Source of the DNA: Chimonanthus salicifolius
Taxonomy: Eukaryota > Streptophyta > Magnoliopsida > Laurales > Calycanthaceae
DNA: 64,000 bases
Reading direction: 5' to 3'
Assembly: GCA_013350335.1 (NCBI GenBank)
Contig: CM023540.1
Coordinates: forward strand, 57,326,962 to 57,390,961
The stretch's first letter is position 1. Each line of letters begins with the position of its first letter. A program made the position numbers and the translations under genes. Below the pieces are notes generated by a model. It made no database searches. It was not told where the DNA came from and was given only the letters and a program-made list of their open reading frames with translations. This document shows positions 45,606-58,010 of this stretch, piece after piece.

Positions 45606-48600
45606 AATAATATGAATATCTCTATTATGCATTAGAATGAGATTAATCCCACCGAAACCTTAATATTTTGTTTTCTATTAATATCATATTTAGCATATCA
45701 AATAACATCTTACTTAGCATCTTCCCATAATGGTCTTAAAATTTAATTATATTATGCCCTTTAAGATTTCATTTTTCTCACAATCCTTATTTTTAATGCC
45801 AAGAGTACTAGGCCTGTAATCGGACCCTGCCCGGCCGCGGACTGTCCGGCCCGATTCTTAAAGTCCATCAGTGAATCGGACTCTAGAGTCCGACAAAGAC
45901 TCTTGGACAGGTCTGAAGAGTCTGATTACGAATTCGGGCGGGCCGCGGACTGTCCGCGGGTGCATGACTTAATGAAAATTGTTAGGGCTAACCGTCGCTT
46001 CCCATTCTTCCGTATTTCAATTTCTTCTCCTTCTTCTCCTTCTCACGCTTCCCGCTCTCCTCGCCGCTCTGGAAAGATCTCCCTCTCACCTCACTGGATC
46101 TCTCTTTTCTCCCTCTTTCCCTTCTACTCTCTCTCGCACCTCTCTAGAAATCCGATCGAGACTTCCATCGCTTGCAGCCTCTGCACTCAGATCGAGACTT
46201 CAGCCGATTCCCTCTTGTTGATTCCGGCCCTGTTTTGTCGATCTGCAAATCTAGGTCTCTTTCTCTCTCTGGGTCTCTCTCTATCGGTCACACACACACA
46301 CTCTCTGGCCGAGACTCTTCTTACCTCTCTCATTTTCTTTTTCTTTTTTCAGGTTGAATCAAATGCACCAATGTCGGAAATCGCTGCCCGATTATCGTTT
46401 CAGGTTGATTTATTTTACTTTTTAATGTTTTATAAAAGTTATCTCAAAAACCCATTGACAAACCCATCTCCACTGAGTGAAAACTCTCCCTTTTTTTTGA
46501 AATGGGAAACAAATTAAAACCAACCCTTTTTTTTTTTCTTTTATAAGTGGAGAGAATTTGAGTATGAGGGAGCATTGACCTGAGCAATATTATGATTCTT
46601 CTAACAAACTACTGAAAATATCATTTGATTGTACCATCAGTAAAACAGATTATTGACAATGCACTCTTAGGTGCTGGTGTGCATTTGTGTTTATTTATGT
46701 TATCTTGTTTTCTGAAATCTTATATCTTCACTTCTTCAAAATTGTGGAGAGGCAGCATTGTTCGGGAGGTTGTTGAGGGACCATCACAAAACCTACTGGA
46801 GTCAGCTGCCCATCTTATTGCTAGCACAACATTATTGAAGTTTCCTCAGATATCTGCTGTCCGGGTGAAGGTAGGAAAACCTCATGTTGCTATTCATGGT
46901 CCTGTCGACTATCTAGGAGTTGAAATTATCAGGTACAGAGGGGTTGATACATAAAACTTTTCTGGGAAAAGTTTTATGATTTAGTCATTTACTAGCAATG
47001 TGGTTTCTGCTCCTTTCAATATAATCTCTGCCCAATGAAGAGAGGTCAATCTGAGAAATGGAAAAAAGGAAGAAGATAAGTGGGTGGGAAAAAAAAAGAT
47101 GATAAAAGGAAGTCATGATGGTGGCCTTTTCCTTAATTTATAAACTCTCCCTTTATAAATGTTTCAATCTTCTATGAATAAACTTGGTCTACTTTGCTGT
47201 AATTTTGTTCATAAAAATTTTATCACTGATGTGCCACTGTATTAAGATTTTGAAATCTGCAACCTCATAGTATGCTATGCTGGATTTGAATTGCAAATTG
47301 CAAGTAGAATCTCATTGCCGTAGATGTCCAAGTACTGTCCTGTCCCTTTCAAATTTAGAAATGCATCGTTTTGATGCTTGTACTCTGAATTGAAGTGCAA
47401 ACTGTATTTTTCTAGTGAAAATGTATAAAAGGGCATGCTTCATTGTCTGTGTTTGTAATGGATTCTACCTCAGTTGTTGTGTAACAGCATTGAGCTAAGC
47501 TTTTCATTTCATACCAGTCAGTTTTTACTACCATATATCTGATGGTTACAAGTGGATGTTGTTACAACTGATCTTGAGGAGTTGGGATTGTGTTTTGGAT
47601 TCCATTTGTTTGATTATTTTAACAGAACATGATGTAACATGTGAGGTGCAGTAATTAGAAACTATAGATGCTGACACTATGGTTATTTGAACATAACTGT
47701 TTATGCAGTACAATGTCTAATCCCAATGAGAGGAATGACTTTATTGCGGAAAATGAGATAGATACGACATCTAACTCTTCTAGATCCCAAAAAGATGTAC
47801 ACAGAAAACGGACGTTGACTGTTTGGAATGATTTCCATTACGTGGAGATGAATGGAGTTGGGACTGCAATATGTAATCATTGTTCGGAATTATTTACAGG
47901 TTCGAGTAGTAGTGGAACTTCCCACTTGCGGCGCCACTTGCTTTCTTGTAAGAAATATGATCCAACATAATGGGGTGGCCATAATGAAACAGAGTGTGCC
48001 GATTTTCATTTAGAATTTGATCAACAACGTAGTATAGAGGATCTTGCGAGTATGATAATGTTGCATGGGTATCCTTTTTCAATAGTTGAACATCAAGGGT
48101 TTATAAAGTATTCGAGGAATCTTCAACCTCAATTCCAGTTTGTCTCAAGGAATACCATCAAGGGCATTTGTATGGGTTTGTATGAGAAGATGAAAGGTGA
48201 GTTATATAGGGATTTAGATTTCCTAACTAGTCATATTAGCCTTACCACTGATATGTGGACATCAATACAAACTCTAGGCTACAGTTGTTTAACTGCACAC
48301 TACATAGATGCCGAATGAAATTTGCAAAAGAGATTACTCCGTTTTAAAGTAGAACCTATTCCTCATGATGGAGAAAACTTATTCAATTCCGTTTTCAAGA
48401 GCATGATAGATTGGAATATTGATCGGAAGATATTTGCAATAACAGTCGATAACCATAGAGTAAATGATTCTTTGGTTTCAAAGCTTGTTGGGAAGTTGGG
48501 GGGGAGCTTAGCACTTGGTGGTAGACTATTTCATGTGCTTTCGTGTGCACATGTTTTAAATTTAATAGTCCAAGAAGGCATGAAGGTAATAAATAAGGAT

Positions 48601-51600
48601 GTTGACAAGATTCGCGAAAGTGTCAAATATGTCAACGGATCACAATCAAGATTGAAAACCTTCAATGACATGTGTAGTCAAGCTAGAATAAATTCCAACA
48701 AGAAGTTGATCATGGATGTCCCTACAAGGTGGTATTCCACGTATAAAATGTTAGATGTGGCTTTGAAGTATAAAGATGCATTCCAACGTTTGGAACATTT
48801 TGATGCCAACTACAAAGAGAAAGCGGGAGTGCCATCTTGGAGTGAGTGGGAGAATGCTGAAAAGATTTTTAAGCTTTTAGAACCGTTTTATAGTGCTACG
48901 AATGTTTTTTCTGGTTCTAAATATCCCACTTCAAATTTATTTTTTTCTGAAGTTTGTGATATTCGGTTACATTTATATGAACAATCAATCATTGCAGACG
49001 ATACACTTGCCCCTATAGTGGATAAGATGTTTGGCAAGTTTGAGAAGTATTGGGATATTTGTAGCTTACCTTTGGCGATTGTACAATTCTTGGATCCTCA
49101 ATATAAGATGAAGTTGATGGAGTTCTATTATCCAAAATTTTTTGGGCTTGATGTTGCTGAGGATCAAATGGCAAAGATTTTATGTGATATTAAAGCTCTT
49201 CATAAAGAGTATGAGGCTAAATTGCCAATGCATAGTGCAAAAAGTCAATTGCCCATTTGTGGAATTGCTTCATCGACATCACATGGAACAAAACAGGTGA
49301 AAAGATTTTCGAAGTTTCTTGCTGAAAGTTCAAGTTATGTTCGCAAATCAGATCTTGATTTATATTTGGAGGAACCCGTCTTTCCGGAGTCCGAGGAATT
49401 TGATGTGCTCCAGTGGTGGAAAAGCAATGCTCCCAAGTACCCTATTCTTGCAATGATGGCCCGTGATATTCTAGCTATTCCGGTGTCGACTATTGCATCA
49501 GAATCTGCTTTTAGTGTTGGAGGTAGATTTCTTGACCAGTATCGTAGCTCTATGTATCCAGAAACTGTTGAAGGTTGGTGTGTGGCCAAGATTGGTTGCG
49601 GAATCAAATGCAAGGTATTTTTAGTGTTTATTTAAATTTGTTGTCTTGCTTTCCATTTATTTGATTGAAGTGTGTAAGTATCTATATTTCTTATTTTATG
49701 TTAGGTGGAAAGAGTTTGGGCTCGCTTGAAGCTGGGCTTAGTAATATGAGTTTGGGTTCTATGTGGATTGATGAGTGGTAATCTTTTATGTCTTAAATAA
49801 ATTTTACCAATCATTGTCTTTTGATTTTATGGCTTTTTTTTTTTAATTTTTGACTTACACGATTGTTTTTCTAATGTAGTGCTGTGGATGACATGGATGC
49901 CTCAACTTTTGCAAATCAACAATAATATTTGTGATGTTTGATTCTGATTTTGTTCAACTCTATTCTATTAACATGATTATCCAATGTTTGAACTCCTCCC
50001 TGACATGATTGTTTGCTTGTTTTATGGGATGCAGGATTTTGACATGGATCTTCTTGGAAGGGTTGGTTGAAAAAGTCAAATTATAGATAGATGAGGGGCC
50101 TTGAATTTAAATGGAATCAACCCACATAAATCTTATGCACTTGTATGTTTTCTATTTATTTTCCTTTGTTTTTAAACATCAAGCAATCTTGGACAAAGCC
50201 CTACACTTTTCACGATATGATTCTCATGTGAAAAAAGTGATACGATTGTTGATTTTAGGCTTTTGGTGTTTGGTTTGTTTGTTAAATTTCAGTGAAAATT
50301 CATGTGGGCTTTTTTGTCGGTAGTTTTGCATGTGAATTGCACGTGAAGAGGAGGATAAATTTGATTTATGGTGGAGGGAGTGAGATGTTTGAAACTTATA
50401 ATTTTGGCAAAGGATCTCAAGAAATCTACAAAGATGAAAGAGGATATAGTAAAGAGCTCTAATTCAAAAATCATTTTAGTTGAGTTTAATTTTAGTGGAT
50501 TGTAACATTATTATTATCATCATCATGTATATATCTCTCTCATGAAGACCTCATTTGAAGGAAATGATGCATATTAAATTTTTCTTTTTTCAATTTTATT
50601 ACTCAAAGAGTTGATTGGAATTTAAAAAAAAAAACCATCAATTGAAAAGTTCAAATATATCTTACTTTTTCTTTAAAATTATTTTAAGGAGGTATTTAAT
50701 GTGCTTTAAATCCATATTTTGTTTAAAAACTTTGAAAACCTGAAAAAGAGGCAAAGGGCCTTTATTGGGCCGCGGACTGTCCGTCAGGCTTATAGGGCCG
50801 GGCCGGGCCTGAGGCTAATCGGACTGGTGTTGTCGGGCCGGGGCCGCGGACTGTCTGATTGTTCAATCGGGCCGGGCCGGACCTGGGTCCGTTTACAGGC
50901 CTGGTGCCCAAGACAGATACAAGTTGTGCAACTGAATAAAAGAGACTCGTTTTCTCTTTCCTTTCTCTTCTCTACTTTTTGTTTTTGGAAAGTTTTAGTT
51001 TAAATAATAGAAATAGGAATAGAAAATTTTACTGGATTATGATTATCTAATCAATGTGGCTACAACTAATACATTTAAAGTTGGTTCTAATCTCCATGGA
51101 TGGAGACCACCACCAATCAATTCTACCTACCTCATGGCGCATGATTGGTGAATGTTCCACAGGTACGCAGTTGTATAAGAGAACCAATCCATTAATGGAC
51201 CCGCCAACCAGTTTATGTCCTTGATCAACACTCCTGAATTTCTAATGGACACCCTAAACTTTAGGTCGAAATATCGGCCGATACATATCGTATCGGCCGA
51301 TATGTATCGGTATTTCAATACCGAACGATATCGGCTGATACGATATGTATCGGCCGTGCATAAATATTATCGGCCGATATGGCCAATATTCGGTCCGAAA
51401 TATCGGTCATAATATCGGCTGATATTTATAAATATCGATATTTAAATTTTTTTGTTTTTATTTTTTTTTTTAAAAAACACCGATACAGTTTTTCCACGGT
51501 TTTACACGGTTTTTTGTGGTTTTTAACTGTTTTTTGCGGTTCTTCACGGTTCGTCCGATATGGCTTTCACGGTTTTTTGCGGTTCTTCACGGTTCATCAC

Positions 51601-53761
51601 GGTTCGTCACGGTTTTTTGCAGTTTTTTCACGGTTCCGATATCGGAGGAGAGAGAAATGTCATTATCGGAGGAGAGATAAAATTATCGGCCGATATTTGC
51701 ATATCGGCCGATATATCGGCTGGGGCGTTTTTTAAACCCTTGCCCTAAAGCCCAAAGATAAAAGGAAAGAAAAATAAAAAAATCCGCATCTATACTATAT
51801 TTTTGACCATTTTGTAAATAAGTTCAGCTCAGGTTCGAGTATGGATCCATGTCATCTTGGACCCAAAATCTTAACTTTGTGTGTATATATGTACATAGTT
51901 CTATACGTTGTTTTAGGTATAAAATAAACGATATAACATTCTAAAAAACTAATGACTTTTCTCAAAAAAATTTAAATTAGTAAACCATTGATCTCATCCA
52001 ACTATTTAAATATCAGCTGATACGTATCGTATCGACTGATATTTGAGATATCGGCGATATCGGCCGATATCTCAGATTTTAATTAAAAAAAAATTAGATG
52101 AAAGAAATTTCTCGGCCGAAATATCGGTTGATATCTCGATCCATACTGAGGTTTGAACCCCGATCTCACCTTTTGACATGTGATGTTGGATAACGATAAA
52201 AAAGTAAAACTGCAGCAGGGCTCACATCCATGGTGGGTCACGGTAGATCTGCTGCATGAACCATTTGATCATGGATTTATTATGATGATGATCCAGCCGT
52301 CATTTTTATTTACCGGTGAACCCTACCTCAGATTGCCAATTTTAACAAAATCATCCACCGGAGCAGTTTTCAAATGGTGGCTAATCTACTGTTTCCACAG
52401 AGTTGGCCATCATGATTCTCAACAAACGTCCTTTTTTTCGTCAGCTGTCTTCCATAGATTTAATTACCATTCATGTGGACCATTTTTTCAATAAATCAGC
52501 AAAATATTGGCGATATTTAAGGTATGTAAATGGATCAGATTTGATAAGATATATGTAGGATTCATCTGCATCTATTTAATATATAATAATATTATTGGAT
52601 TCGAATTTACATTCTGATGTATTAAAATTTTAGATCCAAAATCTTTATTAACATCCACTTTCTATTGTAAAAGCTGCCTATTTTAATAATTTATGTTTGA
52701 TGAAACAACATTAAATCTTTAATCAATACCCACGAGGAGAAAATTAATATCATAAATTACTTTCCCAATGAATTAAAATATATTCTACACTAGACCCAGC
52801 AAATAATCACTCTAACTAATACATATGTTTAGACATCAAGTTGTCCAGCCACTGTTTGCTCATTAATCTAACTAATCGATTCAGTTAGCCATAATCAACA
52901 CATCATATGACTGGTGGATAATTCACTATCCAAATATCCCCATTGACCCATGATCAACCTAGGGTGGCAATGGGTTGAGTTTAACTAAGAGTCATCAATC
53001 CTTTTATTTTAAATTTTTGGTTCAAACTCATCATTTTTAATCTGATTTGAGATAAGTCAAATAAATTTATTAAACAAGTAAATTTATTCAAGAGGAATGA
53101 TCATATATTGCCATTTAATTGTGAATATAACAACTTATCTATTTAAACTCCAAACCATTCATTAGTTTCTATTTATATATATTCAGATTTTTATTAAAAT
53201 ATTGAATTCATTGTTGAATGGTTCAAATACAGTAAATCATTAGAAAATCTATAACGTTCTCGTTTGATTTAGTCAACCATGTATCTAACATTTTTGACAA
53301 AATTTGATAAGTGATATGAATATACATGTGTGTAAAAGTTTATAAACGATTTAAAGTTAACGCCTTCGTTAAACTCAAGTTCTCACTGAACTGAGCCATG
53401 CCGAGTCACCAACTTCTCGGACAAGCTTGATACAGGTTGAAATTTGATTTAACGAAGTAATTCAGGAACGTTTTTTAATTTCTTTTGAACAAAACTTGAT
53501 ACAGGTTGTGAGTTGTGACTCAAAATCAAATCAAGTTGGGCAGACTCCACTCAGTCGAGTCATGCCGAGTGTGAACATTAATTATTCTTACATTATTCAG
53601 AGATTAACTAAAGAAGAAAAAAACACAATATGATTGGAAGCAGGCTATTCAAAGAAGCACCACATCCAGATGAGCAGCAGAGGCGACAGCTAAGCAAGCA
53701 ACTGGGCTTGGCTCCTAGACAAGTCAAATTCTGGTTCCAGAACCGGCGTACCCAGATCAAG
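44145..53761 (+). CDS. GL2: GLABRA2-like HD-ZIP IV transcription factor, 5' three exons (partial)
   Basis: Homeodomain protein of the class that controls epidermal cell fate, acting in the nucleus. Coding exons: 44145-44201, 44293-44612 and 53644-53761, joining in frame to 165 codons without a stop; all junctions are GT-AG. Exon 1 encodes [19 protein letters not shown], the GL2-type N-terminus, and exon 2 begins EGVFRRA. Residues 41-71 are 31 glycines; then [16 protein letters not shown], an acidic run and [11 protein letters not shown], the start of the homeodomain (about 108-165), which ends in exon 3 with [12 protein letters not shown]2 of Arabidopsis starts four codons earlier; here that position (44133) is TTG, so ATG 44145 is chosen. 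The leucine zipper and START exons are not found before 64000, so the gene is partial or broken. Confidence 0.85.
44356..44448 (+). repeat. GGA/GGT repeat coding 31 glycines
   Basis: Blocks of GGA and GGT codons alternate without interruption inside exon 2. The same tract reads as a long proline run on the minus strand, which is only a shadow. Confidence 0.95.
44613..45808 (+). other. GLABRA2-like intron 2, first part
   Basis: AT-rich intron DNA starting GTAAGTTC. It contains an (AT)n microsatellite at about 45550-45602. Nothing coding. Confidence 0.75.
46756..46954 (+). pseudogene. Captured last exon of dihydroneopterin aldolase (FOLB-like)
   Basis: After an acceptor AG at 46754-46755 the frame reads [20 protein letters not shown], then [18 protein letters not shown], and ends [16 protein letters not shown] before TAA. 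This is the C-terminal half of plant dihydroneopterin aldolase, the folate pathway enzyme that cleaves dihydroneopterin to hydroxymethyl-dihydropterin. The Lys of the VKVGKP segment corresponds to the conserved active-site Lys of the family. The first half, with the catalytic Glu and Tyr, is not seen upstream. The exon is open and flanked by intron-like and 3'-UTR-like DNA, so a genomic piece rather than a cDNA was captured. It lies between the hAT left end and the transposase. Confidence 0.8.
47713..49635 (+). pseudogene. hAT transposase with two in-frame stops
   Basis: Start [10 protein letters not shown] just after an acceptor-like CAG. An N-terminal BED zinc finger reads [21 protein letters not shown] (about 47820-47955). 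The transposase core follows ([51 protein letters not shown]), then the hAT dimerisation domain ([43 protein letters not shown]). Stops at 47968-47970 (TAA) and 48316-48318 (TGA, where relatives have Trp) lie in the same frame; nothing else breaks it until about 49614, where a GTATTT donor may lead to a short last exon at 49705. Similar to plant RICESLEEPER-type proteins. Two point changes inactivate it unless read through. Confidence 0.9.
50904..51261 (+). other. GLABRA2-like intron 2, between hAT and palindrome repeat
   Basis: AT-rich, no gene and no repeat boundary recognised. Confidence 0.6.
51262..52146. repeat. Repeat rich in ATCGGCCGAT palindromes
   Basis: TATCGGCCGATA-like words occur at about 51273, 51291, 51369, 51683, 51702 and 52059, with decayed versions between (ATATCGGCTGATA, TATCGACTGATA). 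A tandem block at 51494-51640 repeats CACGGTTTTTTGCGGTTCTT-like units. Both ends carry CGAAATATCGG words (51266 and 52117). It looks like a non-coding mobile repeat, but class and exact borders are unknown. Confidence 0.6.
52147..53643 (+). other. GLABRA2-like intron 2, last part
   Basis: AT-rich sequence ending in the acceptor GGAAGCAG. An open frame at 52180-52494 has no recognisable domain. Nothing else supported. Confidence 0.65.
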
Positions 53762-54125
53762 GTAATTTTTCTTCTTCTTCTTCCTCTCTCTCTTTAATCT
53801 TTTGTGTGAGTTCATTACTTTTTAAGAAATCATCAGTAGATACAAAGTGAATATATCTTGGTCATTGAATCTGGATCATTCAATCAATGATAATTTATTA
53901 ATTCCATAATTTATATATTGTGATAATGAAATGATGATTTAAGGAGTTTGTTTTACAACTTCAATGATTTTTTATATCAAAAATTATATTTTTTTAGTTT
54001 TAAGAGTTTAAATTAATGTTGAACATGCGCATCATTGGAATAGAGTTCTTGAAATAATCAAGTCATGTTCTTGAATAAATTCATTCAAACTTCATGATTT
54101 CGAATTCGTAGGTCCAAAACACTAC
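53762..54125 (+). other. GLABRA2-like intron 3, start
   Basis: Begins GTAATTTTTC directly after the homeodomain codons ATC AAG. A CTT/CTC-rich stretch follows. No further exon is seen. Confidence 0.65.
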
Positions 54126-54818
54126 GGCTGCGTTTGGATAGGAGTAAATTTTAGAGGGGTTACCCTGAATAGGGGTCACCCTTGAGTGGGGTGACCCTTG
54201 AAATGGGATTACCCTTATCTTGTTTAGTAATTGCAGTGATAAAGTAAAAGCTTACCCTAAGAGTAAAAAATCTTCTTTGGAAACTTGATATATTATTATT
54301 TTTGAGAAATTTTATAAAATAAAATTATTAAATAATATTATGAAGTAAATCCTCTTATAATAATATTATCCATTTTTTTATAAATTATTTTTCATAATTA
54401 AAATTTAAAAGGAACACCAAGGGTAACTTGATGTATTAATATTTTTGAGAATTTTTATAAACATAATTATTAAATAATATTCATGAAGTAAATCCTAACT
54501 TATAATAATATTATCCATTTTTTATAAATTATTTTACATAATTGTAATTTAAAATGAACACTTGCATTCTAACATTAAAAAATAAATAAAGATTTTTTTT
54601 GATATTATTATTTTAAATCCCAATAAATGAATAAAAAATATCAACAAATCAATTCATAAAAATATATAATTTTTATTTTTATATTATATGAATTTAATGA
54701 AAATATTAATTCTCATAAGATTGTTAATATGTCAAGTTACTGCTGCTTATAGTTACCCCTAGTCAAGGGTAACCCCCGTAAAACTTACCCCTCATCCAAT
54801 TGTATCATATTGAAAATA

Positions 54819-57800
54819 TTGACACATTTTAAAATAAACTTCTAATAGAATAAATTGTTAATTGCCCCAAAAGAGATTACCATAAACGTTAAACTCTTTC
54901 GGAGTTTTGAAACCCTATCAAAAATTGGACAGAATCACCCCTTAAAAATAACACATTGTGACAATTATGTTTCATAAAATTTTATTTTTATTTTCTATAT
55001 TATATGAATTTAATAAAAATTATTAATTCTTATAAAATTGTTAATATATCAGATTACCCCTTCTTACAGTCACCCCTACTCAAGGGTAACCCAAGGTAAC
55101 CACGGTAAAATCTACCACTCATCCAAATGCATCATTGTTGTGCAAATTTTAAATTTATAACTCGCAAGCGCACGAACCATTTAGATAGTATAGCGATTAA
55201 GTGTGAGGTCGAACCCATCGGAACTTAGGAAAATATACCCATGAAAATACACCATTCAATTACGTATTTTAAGAACTTTGGAAAATATGGAGATAAATCA
55301 TAAATATGAAATAATTTATCTAATCTATGAGTTTTAATCTCAATTTAAAAATATTCTAGATTTAAACATAAAATCTAACAATTTAACTAATTATAATTAA
55401 GATGGTGGAATTAATATAAAAATATAAACAATCTCAATCTAATTTAAAATACAAAATTAAAATGCAATTAAATTATTTCCAACCTAGTTCATCAATTTCA
55501 AGGGTTTGAGTTTTTATAAACAAAAGAAAACATAAATAACATCTAAATTACCTATATACATATTTACAATGGAACTGGATCAAAGAATCAAGGAGGCATT
55601 ATCATCCAAATTTTAATGATAAAATAACGGCCTAGAACATGGAGCTCACATAAATTATTTAACATGCATTCAAGTCTCAAATTCATTAAAATTCTAAATA
55701 TGAAATCTATGAAATCCATTTAACTAAGAAAATTCAATTCCGGCCTTAGGCTTAGGTAAAATTTATACTTGTAATTCCTAATCTAAAATAATCTCACTCT
55801 TAAAAAGTGCCTTAGACTGGAAAAATCAAGTTCGACCAATCCTAAAATAATCTCACTTTCCTTGAATTTTTTAGAAAAGTAAACAACATAAAATCATTAA
55901 GAGAATGTAAGTAAAATTGAAATTTTCATTACACATGAAAGAACAATTGGAAAACCATAATTCTAATTCTCACCTTCTCTTATTGATTAAAACATGGAAT
56001 TAAAAATTACAAATCAATTGGAATTTTGGAATAAAGACACAAGAAAAATACAATGGAAATCAAAATCCACCAACCTTAGAACCCAATGTGGATTGAAAAT
56101 CCCACAGTCTTTCTCCTTCTTTTCTTCCTCTCCTCCCTTTGCACAGCCTTTTCTTCAATGTTCAATTTCAGTTTTCTCAATGGGAGAGGGCTAATATTTA
56201 TAGATGAAAGGAGATGGAATGAATGGATTGGATTTAAAGATTTAAATAAAGCAAGGGACACATGGAGGGCGGATATGATTTGTGCTAAATATGGAATAAC
56301 TTAAAGGAGGTAAGGAGCTAAATTCGTAAAAGGAAAGTGGGTGCAGAATCCCGTTCTTTACACATATACCATCTTGCAACTCAGTTTTGACCTTGTTAAA
56401 GTCCGAATCAGGAAAAGTCGTAAACTATAAAGTTGTAGCCCTTGAAGTCTTATTTTCAACGCAAAAAGAATCAAAGCAATCAGATATCGAAGTAAAAATT
56501 TATGACAAAATACCAAACATGAATCAAACCTTCCTTATTTTTCTCCCTTTCTTATTTTCTTTCTTTTTCCTAATCCACTTGCCAAATTCGAAAACCCTCT
56601 TATATTGATTTCTAAATTTCGAATTTCCTCTTGAGATAATGAAAATAGTATTCACACATGTGAATTTCTTCATTGGCTTTTCTTAATGGACTTAATAATT
56701 GGGGTTTTAAAAATATGGAAAATCTAATAATTAATTTTACCACTTACAATCAATTCTAAAAATGTAGTAAATTAATCCAAACTCTCATAAATGGATTTGA
56801 ATTAATTAGTTTACAAATAAAATCCCTAAAATTGTGGTAAAATAATTATTAAAAATTTCAATTTTCTAAAATATAAACTTATGCCCATAAATTGCAAAAG
56901 TCTCCTTTTTAATTCTCATATCTTGCATTTCTCTGTAAATCTTGCAAGACATTCAAAATCTCATTAAACATATTCTAAAACACACAAAACAAGAGGCTAA
57001 CTAGTCCAAATATAAGGGTAAAATAGTCATTTTCCTGTGCTTATCAATCATGTTGACACATTTTTAAAATAAACTTCCAACATAATAAATTGCTAATTAC
57101 CCCAAAAGAGATTACCATGAATCTGAAACTCTTTAGGAGTTTCGAAACCCTATCGAAAATTGGACAGAATCACCCTTTAAAAATAGGACATTTTGACAAT
57201 TATGTTTCATAAAATTTTATTTTTATTTTCTATATTATATGAATTTAATAAAAATTATTAATTCTTATAAAATTATTAATTTGTCAGATTACCCCTATTT
57301 GCAGTTACCCCTACTCAAAGGTAACCCCGGGTAACCACGGTGAAATCTACCACTAATCCAAATGCATCATGTTGACACATTTTTAAAATAAACTTCCAAG
57401 AGAATAAATTGCTAATTACCACGAAAGAGATTACCATGAACTTCAAACTCTTTCGGAAGGTTCGAGATCCTATCGAAATTTGGACAGAATCACCCCTTAA
57501 AAATAGGACATTTTGATAATTACACTTCACAAAATTTAATTTTTAATTTTTATATTATATAATTTAATAACAAATATTAATTCTTATAAAATTGTTAATA
57601 TGTTAGATTGCCCCTGCTTACAGTTACCCCTACGCAAGGGTAACCACCGTAAAATTTATCCTTCATCATCATGTTAAAAATGTTGACATATTTTTAAAAT
57701 AAACTTCCAATAGAATAAATTGCTAATTACTCCGAAAGAGATTATCAAGAATCTCAAACTCTTTCGGAGTTTCGAGACCTTATCAAAATTTCGACAGAAT

Positions 57801-58010
57801 CACCCCTTAAAAATAGGATATTTTGACAATTATATTTCATAAAAATTATTTTTATTATTTATATTAGATATATTTAATAAAAAATATTAATTCTCATAAA
57901 ATTATTAATATGTCAGTTTACCCCTACTCAAAGGTAACCCCCGTAAAATTTACCCCTCATCCAAATGCATCGTGTTGAAAATGTTGACACGTTTTTAAAA
58001 TAAATTTTGA
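54819..58010. repeat. About 310-bp tandem repeat, five copies
   Basis: The anchor TTGACACATTTTTAAAATAA recurs near 54819, 57053, 57372, 57681 and 57983, with spacings of about 319, 310 and 301 bp after 57053; the first gap is about 320 bp once the solo LTR at 55136-57046 is removed. Units contain GAGATTACC, CTCTTTCGGAGTTTCGA and GGACAGAATCACCCCTTAAA. The last unit degenerates. Confidence 0.88.
55136..57046 (-). mobile_element. Solo Athila-type LTR, minus strand
   Basis: Starts TGTTGTGCAAATTTTAAATT and ends CTGTGCTTATCA, the exact inverse of the Athila LTR ends at 9273 and 15726, with an exact ATCAT duplication (55131-55135 and 57047-57051). Length 1,911 bp. It contains the 22-bp segment lost from the 3' LTR at 36786, so that segment is ancestral. 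It sits at the same point of a 310-bp tandem unit. Open frames near 55994-56304 have no domain. Confidence 0.92.

Larger units (their letters stand above)
45809..50903 (+). mobile_element. hAT-superfamily DNA transposon carrying a host gene fragment
   Basis: Ends are inverted repeats: TAGGCCTGTAATCGGACCC on the left and the complement of GGGTCCGTTTACAGGCCTG on the right (two mismatches in 19). The ends are GC-rich with four copies of GGCCGCGGACTGTC (about 45833, 45941, 50768, 50842), which may be transposase binding sites. No exact 8-bp target duplication is visible (ATGCCAAG-like on the left, GTGCCCAAG on the right). Inside are a splice-like 5' region, a dihydroneopterin aldolase exon and a BED-zinc-finger hAT transposase. 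It sits in intron 2 of the GLABRA2-like gene in the same orientation. Confidence 0.85.

Noticed and set aside
45903..46517. Open frame of 204 codons in the hAT element
   Set aside because: Ser/Leu-rich translation of a CT-rich leader-like region crossing apparent splice sites; kept only as a finding about captured sequence.
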